DNA from: Trichobilharzia szidati
Lineage: Eukaryota; Platyhelminthes; Trematoda; Strigeidida; Schistosomatidae
NCBI GenBank assembly: GCA_944472155.2
Contig: OX235271.1
Location: 87,991,256-88,055,255, forward strand
DNA: 64,000 nt
Direction: 5' to 3'
Of the stretch, positions 22,701-35,508 are shown one piece after another (position 1 is the first letter of the stretch; the number at the start of each line of letters is the position of its first letter). The position numbers were made by a program, and so were the translations under genes. The notes below the pieces were generated by a model, which was not told the origin of the DNA, did no database searches, and was given only the letters and a program-made list of their open reading frames with translations.

Positions 22701-25700
22701 AGAACAGCTTATATTTTTATTTGGACCACAATTATTGGTAGAATGTTTAACTGAAGCTGTTTCAGACGTTAAAACTTTATTATTTGATGAATTTTTGATT
22801 AACCCGCCTTGGTCTGTTAAAATATCCTCCTGTGTTGACTGGATATTGATTGAAAGATGTTTTCCACTTACTGAACGCTGTATTGATGATGCCCATGCAT
22901 TTGTATTCGCAAAGGCTAAATTTCCAAATTAAAAATTATTTTACACTGACTTTCAGAACAATAAACAGAGACAACTAGGGTAAAGCCAATTTAAATTATC
23001 ATTATCATTAGCTTATTCCAATACACTTCAAAGTTTTAACAGTTTTATATCAATCGTTACTTGGTCGATTATATCATAAAGATATCATCTACATCAACTG
23101 GTCAGTATACTCATTTTTTTCAGCTTCATACCCTTGAAATACAAATGCAATCTAATAAAGTGCATGGTCTACAGAGCAAGAGCAATCTGCTCTGATGAAT
23201 GTCTTAATGAAGAGCTTAATGTTATTGAACAGTTGCTGGATGAGAACAGTTACCCAGAAAAATTCATCGATAAGAAAATGAATCAAAAATCAAAGCAAAC
23301 TAAAATACCAACAATTCCGAAAAAGGCCTTATTCTTACAACTTCGGCTCCTTGGGGATAACATCAGTGAGATCTTAACACAACGCCTTAGCAATGTAGCG
23401 AAAAGGGCATTCAATGCTGCTGAATTATGCTGTGTCTTCAAAATTACCCCTATTTTGTGTTCGGGAATTTAAAAATCAACCGCCTAATTTCGCCTCTTCT
23501 ACGTGTATCTACCAATTTGACTGCTCCTGTGTAGCCAGTTACATAGGCCGTACAATTAGGCGTGTTTATCGTCGGATTTCCGAACATCATCCTGCTTGGT
23601 GGTTAAGTAAAGGACAAACAAAATCCATTCATAGCTCTATTCTACCTCATCTTGTGAATACAGAACACAACATTGATGTTAACGAAGCTTTCAAAGTCAT
23701 CTACTGCATACCAACTAATCTTAACTTTACCCTAAGAGTTCGTCTACTGCATACTGCTGAGGCCGTTGGGATCCATATTAAGAAACCTAACTTATGTCTC
23801 AAAAAGAAGCTGGTTGAGACACTATCCTTACCTAGGCTATCAAGGTTTTATTGGTCCTCAATTTGTTGTGAAAATTTCCTTAATTTTATTTGATATTCTA
23901 TTCGCTGTTACATTTTTGTGCTTATTATTATTCGTCAACTGCAATTTCATTGGTCTTACTTAACAAATCGATATTATTCAAAAAACACCAATATTGTTAA
24001 TGACGACCATTATAGGGTATTTTATGTATTTAAACATATATATAATTGTAGAGCTAGAAGAGGAAATTATCAAAAGGGATATCATTCTTTGCTCAATTTT
24101 TTTCTAAATGTCTGAATGAATATTTTCGTTATACAAAGATTTCGGTAGATAAATTACAGCTTTAAATAAAGCTAATAGTATATATCTTGGTAAATGAACT
24201 TTCATATTAATTTGTTTATCAGATATATCACATAATGAGACAGTATTATTTACTGTACAATGTTTCAAACACAAATTGTTATTATTATTCATTATCATAC
24301 GAAATATAACTACACAACTTAGAAACCCAGTTTGTTGTAAGGTTGATAGAATTTTCCAAATGGCATGAATTATTCTTATTGCGTCTGTTCTCGATTGACT
24401 CAACAAATAAAGCTTCCAGTCATGAATGCTGTAGTTGTGTGGTTACAACTGAGATTAATATAAACAGTAAACTGTATTCGAAACGTCACCTAGTAAACAA
24501 CAACATAGTTTCACGTCATTTTGGTTGACCGTGACTAGTAGTGGAATCCAGGATGCGGATTTCTTCCTTCTTGGGGACCCGGCAGACGGATGCTTTGGAA
24601 ATGAGTTAGGATCTCACGTTTCAGAATTTCAAGTAGGAATTATTGACAAAGGATGGTTCGTCACTTAGTGCACAAAAAGTTATACTGACTGGACAGATTA
24701 ACTGCATCAACCCACTACCTATTACATGTATATTCGAACCAAACCCTATAGTATTGGAATCTACTCCAATGAAAGAGCAGAGTTCCAAAATTAAAAGTAC
24801 AAAATAAACAACACCCCAACAGCGTTACCACAGTGTAAATAATTTAATTTTCGTTAATTGTCTACATCACCAACTAAAATCAAATTTCATCTATCTTAAA
24901 AACAGGAATAGTCAGTCGATCAGCTTGATGTTCCCAGCCACTACATGCAAACCGTCTCAAAATTAATTTCAACAAGAAAGACATTAAGACTTTGAAACTT
25001 TGAATAAGTCTATATACTTTCCTACCTTCAAACTAATGGAACATTTCTTAAAGTTAAAAGGTTGCAACGTAAAGGCTATAATAAAAGTTCAACAGATCAT
25101 TCAACAAACGGTCAAGTTATATATCAATTACCTGACTTTGTGACAAACTTTAACTAAAATTTTAGAGAATATAGAGCAAAAAATCTTAAATCCTTTCTAA
25201 GCTGATATTTTCTTAAAATATACAAAGTCACATTTCTATTAGCCGAATAAATTAAACATTTAAGGGACACCCACTGACTGACTGACTGATTGATTGAATT
25301 GTTAACATTGAACTGTGCACAAAAGTGTAGAAGCGCAAGTTGTCGCACTTCATTCAAAAGAGTTATAATGAATGGGAATGTATGGGGGATAGAATAGTAC
25401 CTAAAAAAACAATGAGAACTTGATGCGTCTAGGACTTTACATAGAGTTAATGCATCTGCGACATTGACGATGAATTTGAACTGTCCCCACCAATCTTAAA
25501 GACACCGACGGTTCTTAATGAAATGAGTCAAACAAACGCAAGCGAAAAATGTTTCACTTCAATCCTATAGGTTGGTGAATATTTCAAATGATATGCATAT
25601 ATATATATATATAAACAACAAGCATTGACATTCAATTTCTACAAAATCAATAAAAATTACCGAATTTCTGAGAGATGATTTGGTCACTGCTAGGAAACAT

Positions 25701-28700
25701 ACCAATAGACGATAATGACGGTAGAATATTATAGCCAATATTTGAATCGGAGAAAGAAAAGATATTTAATGTAAAGAGGCCAAATATAGCCAAGAGACTT
25801 GTAGTTGCGATTACTTTTGAACGATGAGTGATTGATGGTGTAAATCTATTATTAGAAGTAATCAAAGTCCTAGTAATCGAAGACCGCGGGACTGGCGATT
25901 GTTGTGATGACAATTGAGAATGTGATTCAACATCAATTTTATTTGAAAGAAATATCCTTTTAGGCGAAGTACTCCATTTAAGTGTTTTCACTGGATTGAC
26001 AGTAGTAGAAACAGCTGAAATAAATATTTAGAAAATAGAAAACATTATGTATGGAATTTAATCATTAGATAGCATACATTTTGATAAATTGCTCCTCAAT
26101 ATACATGAGCATAAAAATATGACACAACTTAAGATACTACTGTTATACTCATTAGACTCGTAATGGGAATTTTTTCAAGTCATGTTATAAAATCTGTCTT
26201 TAATTGTTCTGTAGACGGTTGGGGTTGTGTTAGCCTAATAGGTTACGCATTTCAGTTAGGGGATTTATTATTGCGAAAAGTTGATCAGGATAACAAGTGT
26301 ACTTCGCGCCACATCACTTTGAAAATATGCAACCAAAGGACAGAAAACATGTAACTTTAGAGTGGTATATTATCGGATATTAAAATACAGTCACTTTTCA
26401 TCTAACACAGGCGGAAAAGTAGAAAAACCTTAATTGTAGTCTAGGGGTAAATAAAAGAGGATACAAAACTTATGAGTAGTATAAGAAGCTAATGAGATAC
26501 TTTCGTCAGAATTTTTACAGAAACGCAAGACACTTTGTCATTAAAATGTTACCGATGACGAAATCTAACGCACTTGACGACCCAATAAAACTATCTATAA
26601 GGGAGAAGTCCGACCAAACAGTTTCTTGGATATATGACATACTGATTTTTTTTACTTTCAAGAATCATATATGAGGTTAAGGTAGAATCAGTTATCTTAT
26701 CTAAGTTATGAGATTTAGATTGATTTCATTACAGGATTTCATCATGAGTTGACATTGGTTAGAGAACTATTGGAAAATCTGCGAGTACTGGGCAGTTGTT
26801 TCGTCCTAATTTGGGACTCTTCATCAGTAAGCACCCACCGGGGTTCGAACCCAGGACCTTCTGGTTACAAAGTCCCAAACTAGGACGAAACAGCTGTCCA
26901 GTACTCCCAGGTTTTCCAATGGTTCTCTAACCAATGTCAGCTCATGATGAAATCCTGTAACCAATCAACCAAATTCCTACAAACCAATACTTGAATATCA
27001 ATGAGATGCTCACTGGCGACTGGCCCCATTCAGGTAGGTAGTTACCTGGGGTTCTAGTGGGAAGTCGTGACCAGTAGGGTGCAGCAGGTCGGGTGTGAGG
27101 ACAAATACTCGCCAAAGACATTGGCTAGTGGTTGCGCTATATTGTGAATTGGCAGAAGTTAGAATTCATGGGCCATTGGATCGGGTCCCAGTGCCTTAGT
27201 GGTCTACGAGCTGGCCTTGTAACCAGAAGGCCCTGGGTTCGAACCCGTACGGTGGGCGCGTATGGGGTACTGAAGAGTCCCAAACTAGGACGAAACAGCT
27301 GTCCAGTACTCCCAGGTTTTCCAATGGTTCTCTAACCGATATCAGCTCATGACGAAATCCTGTAACCAATCAACCAAATCCCTACAAACCAATATTAGAT
27401 TGATTTCAGTAGTTAGATTTCGTCACGAACCAACACTAGGGAACACCGGACAGCTCTTTCATCCTATTTTGGGACTATTCAGTGGTGCGCACCCACAATC
27501 CCCCCAGGAGTCGAACTTGGGATCTTCGGGTTACGAGATCAAGCTTACTGACCATTCAGCCATTTGGGCTGGTGTTCATTGACCCGTGAATTCTAACTTT
27601 GTCAGTTGGTCATATAGCTCCACACTCAACCGATGCCCTCGATGAGTGTCCACTTCACCTTGACATGGGAGACCCCAAAGGCCATAACTTTTCGCTACAG
27701 CTATCCAGTAGACATTACTGAGGTGGACATTGATATTTAGATTATGGAATTTGTTGAGAATTGAATTAATTTCAATTTTGCTCCTTGCATTTCAGTGACC
27801 TCTCTAACTGATATTGACTGGTGGTGAAGAAATCTAACAGTTGTAGGTAATTCTATCGCCTGTACCAGCCTAAAGACATCTTTATTATTAAATTGCTCCT
27901 GAGCTTTATATTCTTATAACAAAAGAGCTATAGTTACACACGTATTTTTAAACATATATCATTTCTTTAGTTTGTGTAAACGATAAACAACCTATAAAAA
28001 ATGTAAATAAAACTTACTAATCTGAGGATTCATATTTTTATCTTGGGTATCTTTCCAATTTCGAATTGAAACTGTCTTACTTCTACCCGATTCATTGAAA
28101 CTGGAAGGACGAATGAGCGAAGAGGCAGTGGACTTAAACCCAACTGCTGTTTCACTCTTTGGAATCAACCTATGCACTGATACAGGATTCACATAAGTAG
28201 TATTAGTGATTGCATTACTGGATTGTAAAGAACTAGGGATGCCAGTTGTACTTGACTCGACTGGTTCACGCTTAATATTCACTTCTTCTGAACTGGTAGA
28301 ATTCGGAAACTGTGACTGAAGATCTTCAATACAACGTTCCAAGTGGGAACATCGTAAACGCCATTCTTCGTTTTGACGCCATAGAGCAAGATTTTCACGT
28401 TTTAACTGTTCGAACTTCATTTCTAGCCGTTCTAAGTACTAAAGAGAGAAAAGTCGATAAATAAATATGAGGCATGCATGATTTACGAGGAATGTTGGTT
28501 CCTAAAACCAGTATGTGTAATCATTATCATGATTTTACTAGAAAACGGAAAAACCCTAAACAAATTAATCACCTCCGTTTAAGGTATTTTTACTTCCCAT
28601 CGATTGAATTTTATTGGACCGAAATCCCCGATTTCTGCCGACATGTCGGCTCCCAGTAGATAGTTGGAGGCAATCGGCAGGAAGCCTTGCTCGACCTAGG

Positions 28701-31700
28701 TTTCGTGCTAGTTGGCACTCACCAGTCAGCAAGGTGTATCTGCAAACTTGAGGGAACTCATGTCCCACCCCTCTGAGATTCAAACCCGCGTTACCCAGTG
28801 CTGCAGTCAGAGACGTCGGCTCTTAGTATGGATGTTTCTTTAACGACTAAAGGTTAACACGATGCTAACCTTCTAAAATGATTTGTGTATAAATACAAAA
28901 ATTTTATTTCAAGAGTAACACAGGTTCACTACAAAGAACAGTAAATCAATATGCGAGAATTGGAGAATTGGCAGATCGCCGTCTTTCGGAAGAATAGATT
29001 TACAAATGCTGAGGTAACATTGAAGTATGTTGTGACTTTATCTAGTGCCTGCAACCACTGAATCCTTTCTTCACTTTTATAAACATCCCTTCAGTAGTGA
29101 AGATATATCCCTAATCTGGCAGAAAACTTACACATTCTTCAAATTAATCATTGTCAAAATCCTACCAGGTAACAGCATATCCAATGCTTGATATGCTAAT
29201 ATTTGAGATACATACATTTTAACCGCCAATAAAAGTGTAAACTCAGCTAAGGGTTGTACAGGTTTATCAAAGAATGTTAGATACATTTACAGCTGTGTAC
29301 TAAAAAGAAAACAACCTGTCACGTGAAAACAGAGAAAAATGCAGCCACTGCCTAGAATTTATGTGTCCAAAGTGATAACTAATATCACTAAAGACTGTTA
29401 AAGCTGAACTATAAAGATGTGCTTTACTAGCACCTACATTTTATTAGCACGATTGTTTTTAGTCGGCCTACAACCAGAGAATTGTCTTTAAATGCATTTG
29501 ACTGACTGAGTTTCAACACAGAACTTTGCACAGAAGTACAAAAGTTCAAGTTTTCATATTCGATATGCCACACTAAGTTGAACGAGGAAATTCAAAGTAA
29601 TGATAATGAATGGAGATGTACACAGGAAAGAATAACTAAATGTAAAATAATGAGGATTTAATAGATCTAGGCGTTAATAAAGAGCGAATGTGTCTGCTCT
29701 ATTGAGAAGAGTTTCGGAGCCCTATCACCAATAACCTACAGCCATTGGTTCTTAGCATTTTGAGGACCCCAACCAGGTGACCTATACCTCCTTACATGGC
29801 TACCGCAAACCAGCTGTCAAAGAATTCATGAATTTATGGCAGGTTTTAATTTGACTACCTGCCATTCTTTCCCAACCTAAACTTGTCATTTAACACTAAA
29901 CAACAAGGAAGGCAGTGGCTCCGTATACGCAACATGTGTTCTAGTCGTCTCAATCAACTCACCTTCAGGACCTTATCGGCTGACTTGTCCTCCTTACCTA
30001 GCACTCCAAACGTGACCTCAGTAATACTCACTATATATCACTTAACAGAGGAGATAGAATGCAAACATCTGTAGTCAAAAACACCAACTCTTTACATATC
30101 TTTCAATTTCAATGGTCATATCTTACAGTTATAAAGAAGGGTGAAGCGAACACGTTCTTTGACCGATAGTCGGGTGTAACACCAAAGATGACAAGTTTGC
30201 AAAACACAAACCAGAAATTTGGTATCCGTGCTGAGATTTCATCACCAATCAATAAAGTTCTGGCTGATACAACCTACCAAATAAGTGAAGTAGTTAACAC
30301 ACCCAACCACTTTACTTCTTATCTTCAAACTAGGAGTTAATGCAGACCAGTCACAAGCATCATCTTGCATTTGAGAGAAGCGAATCGCATATCAGACACA
30401 TTAAAACTGTCTGATTAGAGTGTTCAGAAGACTCCGCATTTTGTCAGCGACTTCACCTAGAAGGACAATATCATGCACATACATTAAGTTCACGAGAGTG
30501 TCCCCTGGCAACAAGTCAATTCTCGAGTCACTTAAACCGATTACGGTGGCACAGCAGTTAGGACTCTCGCCGACCATGTACATGGTTCGAGGTTCGATCC
30601 CCCGCCGACGCACACCTGATATCTATGGTCGGCCTGTTAAATTTGGGCTACCGACATCACATTCTGAAAATTTCATACTTGTACCAAAATACTGTGTGGA
30701 ATCAAGCTATAATAAAAAAAATTTTTTTAATATCCATTGGCTGGCTGGCTCTCACGGGCATTTTTTTTCTCCAGAAAGCGCTTAAGCTTCGCTTTATGAC
30801 TGAACCCAAAACTTTAGATACGATATTAGTCAAGCTAATCGTCACAATGATTATCACACGAAGAATTGCTTCCCACCTTACAAACTGAGATGATCAATGA
30901 TTTACACCAGTTTAACACGACTATCTTTGATTCCCAGACACAACCCAAACAACAGCTCGCCACCACTGTCCTCGAACACCTCTGCAGACAGTCCATCATG
31001 TCCCGATGCTTTGCCTCGTTTCAGATTACATATAACCTTTGCATCCTCAGTTACAGTTGGAGGACTGATGTCAATAACCCATTCAGGTGACTGCTGAGAA
31101 AAATGAACGTGGTAGTAGACCAGTTAAATTCCTCTTCAGAGCTTTACCTCCAACACCCCAGTTTTCTATCCTGAGAGGCTGTTTTTCCCGGAGATTGTTT
31201 CACTTGAATCGATTTAGGTAGATGAGATAAAAAAAATCTGATGTTACTTATCTGCATTGCTTTGCACGCACGTCATAGGCTTTATATTAATACAGTAATG
31301 GTTGATAGAATAGATAAGAATTTCGATAGATCGAAATTTATCAAGGGAACCAAAATGTATGAGATAAGAATTTATGATTCGCAACAATACACAGAGAATA
31401 AATGAACAGAGAAGATATGGAAACAGAAATATGAGTAGATAGATGAGAATTGTGAAGTAAAAAGAAGTACAATATTTTAAGGAAAACAAATTGTTACATC
31501 TACGACAAAGCGATTAATTTATAGAAACATCATTCGCATATTCGAAAAAGCGACAATCAACTACTCGGCAGCACCAATTTAGAAACCTATAGCTGTGTAG
31601 ACGCTCACATGACTAAACCATGACTTTCTATGTCGTCTTTGTTTTTATCTTACTTTATTTTAGCCAATCTGAATCTAGCTAATTTCATACGTTATGCATG

Positions 31701-34700
31701 CTGGTTGCATTGCTACGTGATCTAGAACTCGGAAATCAGAATAAACTAAGGCACTAACCTAAAAGGTTTAGTCAAGATTTTATCTAACCTCTCAAAATTC
31801 GGAAGAAAATTGAACATCTATTGATCGTCACTTTTTACTTTTGATAAGTCACTACACGTAGATAGTTTAACCGATGCACACCTAACTTTTGAGTCTGACA
31901 CTTTGAAAAGTATTATCACCGGATCCTATAACTGAGAAAAAATGTCAATACTACTTCGGTAATCTTGGAACTTCGAACTCTTTTAGAATGATTAAAGTAG
32001 ATATAAACTTACTCAAATAAAATTTAAGGTTATTTAACGAAAATATATTGTTTCTATAACCCAAAGTGGTACAAGACAGACTAGGATCATCGATTCTACT
32101 CACGTGATGCAGTTCCACTGAACATAATTTAAGCGTAAGAAAAGATTTTCATAATAAAATATTTTATGAACGGAGTGTACTAAATGAATCACACAGAAAC
32201 TATTTTACTACGGTAAAATTACGATGAAATTAATAAGTCGGTAATCAATCGGTTTATCAAAATAAAATCTTATCCATAATGGAGAATCAATCGGTTGTTT
32301 AAAAATAAGAACATTATTTAAGTTATGCAATTGGTGCAATAATGTATTAGTTACCTCTTTCTTGCGTAATCGGCTTAGACATGCTGCTTGGCGATTTTTA
32401 ATCATTCTTTCCTGCTTCTTACGTATTCGTTCCAGGTTCGCATGACTGATAATACATTCGTTTGGTCCTAAAAAATCCTGCATATCAAGAAGCGATGTCG
32501 GTGATAGCTGAGAACGGCTTCCCAATGACGAATTGGAATAAGGTGTACAATTAACATTTCGCTAGAAAAAAGTATTGGCAAAAACAATTTTTGTGAATAA
32601 AAATATGTAACATATGTGAAAAAAATTATCATAATCAGCATTATTGTATAAAAAACTAATACAATACCGGCAAATTAGCAATAAAAATGAGCCGAAAGGT
32701 GATAATAAGAAATTAAGAACAGCCAATGGTCCCCTGGAACATACTGTAAGAAAATTGTATCAATGAGCAACCAAATGAATGACTTTCCTTGCATTGGGTG
32801 AGACTTGAATTCGAAATATAAGAACTTGGGGTTGGGCCCTCATAATAACTAGTTGAAATTTAACTCACTGATTAGTCATACAATTATCATTTCAAGCATC
32901 AGTAAAAGCGACCGACTTTTATACAGAAATTCTACACAGTTACATGCTAAATCAAACTAGCTCTGGCAAAATCATGATCACGGAACGAGTTTTAGCAGTA
33001 AACATACAGGAAATCCGTTAGAGTAAATTTAATCTACATTTATGGAACTAGTTGGCTTTGACTTAAGGATGTTTGGAAAAAAGCCACTATATTCAACTCC
33101 CACGGTCTAGGTAATAGATCGTAATCAGCAGCATTACACGATTTCGAGAAGTTGGTACTGCTTATGCCAGCAAAGCTGTCTGATTCAGAAGTTTCAGCTT
33201 TAACCAGGCACTGATTTCAATTTGTTAGCTAAATAAAGTGGAACATCACAAAAATATTTTTAGTTGTAATTTGGCGTCATGTAAATGATGTACCACCTGT
33301 GATTTTGTACTTTTGCTAGTGACCTAGTAAAGCATTTAGATAGTACAGTCCTAAGTCTTTAAACTACGATTGGCGACTTATTATAAGTGCTATGATAAGT
33401 ATTACGTATAACCTAAATGACAGAATCACATTGTTGTATATTCAACCAATATTTCTTATTATATTAAGCAGAATGCTGAAAGGAGTATCTTATACAACTA
33501 TTTTAATAGGTGCCACTAGAGAGTTCAGCATCGATCAATTGATAAACCGAGGTTACACGTAAAAAGAATTATCTTCCTACCAAGGACATCTAAAGAGTCA
33601 TTGTGATCAACAGGTTTAGAGTGTTAACACCCATTTTAATTACGTTACAAAGTCAAACCACTCTCAATTTTTAGAAGTATACGTTTACACCTACTACATA
33701 TGAATAAATCTTTTTCTTGAAACTTTCAATTACGGTGCAGCATGTACATAATGGAAACATAACAAGATAAAGTGAAACATTTTCAGCGTCTTAATCAGCA
33801 GTGCATCCACTGCTTAGTATATGTATCACCTCGCATAATATTCTATAACTAGCAAAATCAAGAATTCCATATAACGTTGTTTGACTCCTATCTACTACTT
33901 AAAGACACGATGCGTTACTAGACGACAGGCATGTCAAGTCCAACTGCATTCTGGATACCGGGCCTTTTAATTTACACAACATATCTTAAACTGATTTCGG
34001 GGGTTGGTGGATATATACAGCCCAAATACTCTGTGTCCTTCTAACTGCTTCTGTGATAACTGTTAGGTTAGATGATACGGTCTCCCAATAAATCGTCTCA
34101 TTCACTAACATCAGATAACACTCATATGATATGATATGAAAGTGAACAATAATGGAATCATTCAAGAGAAATACAATTAAATAACTGGAATGAGTTTTCA
34201 AAACTAGGCTATGAACCATAATTGATGTGAAGGCTTGTTAATTTTTCTGGTAGCCTAAACCCATCACTCACTCTTTTATAGTCGAGTATATAAGTAAATT
34301 ATAACCTAGGAATTAAGCAGTTGACAAAACAATAACTTACTAAATGCTCTTGCAGTGAAGGATCTGAAGAGGCTGGATTTCCACAGTATTCATAGACCTC
34401 AGCAACCTCGTTTGTTCCAGAAAACAATTCATCTAAAGCTTGTAAGAAAAAATCACCGAATTATTATAGTTAATTCAGTTCTCATATTCCGCCAAAATTA
34501 CAGTTAAATAAAAAGTAGTCTTGGGATCTTTTTAAAGGGAAAACTCAGTGATAAGGTAAAGTTATCAGGTGAATGGTTGAAAGTAGAGTAATTAAGCCAA
34601 TGAGCTACGTTCCCAGCAATAAATCAGATGAGATTTTATTCCTAAACAGTCTGGTAAAACTACCTACAATGTGAATGTTGGAATATAGATTCTTTATTCT

Positions 34701-35459
34701 GCGTTGATGAAATTCTCAACAAATTAAAAACCTTGGCTGTTAAAAACCTGCAGTCGAAAAAAATGTAACAAAAACAGCTTCCTAGGAAAGAAGAAAGAGT
34801 AAAATGCGCATAAGCAAATTACTAGTAAACCTGGCCAACTATGTAGTCAGTCTGACATAGATATTTATACAAAAAGGACACAAACGCAGTCAAACTATTG
34901 TCATAGCTTCTTCATAATCAAAATCTTGGATCGCTCACCAACACTTAACTGCAATAACATGGTCTAAATATACATAGTGAAAAATTACTGTTGTAGTGAC
35001 TTGCCACCAACTGCCAGTAAGCTGTGAGTATCAAAATTTGTTCAAGTTTAGCTGACTGCACGCGAACCTAAAATTTATATTAGTCTCTTGGCTGTCAATA
35101 GGAAAACGTACACAGTACACTAAGTAATGATCACCACTAGAATCCGGTATCATGGCCGAAAAAATAGTTAAGTATTTTTTTCCAGCCGACAAAGGAAATA
35201 TCAAAATGTAATAAACTACAAAGCTATGGAAGTAGATGAGACTGAAAGCACTCCAAAACTTTTCTGTTAGTTTTTTTTTTATTTCTGAAGCATGGTTACA
35301 TTGAATAACTTATGACGATCATATGGAAGGATTACATGTCAGTGGAACTAACTGAACATCAATTAATAATACGAATTTACACTTATGGGACGGAATTGTA
35401 GAGGCAGCAAATATAATGACGGTCAAGCGGCTAGAGAGAACTTGGTGAGTAAAAATTAT

Positions 35460-35508
<49 letters not shown>

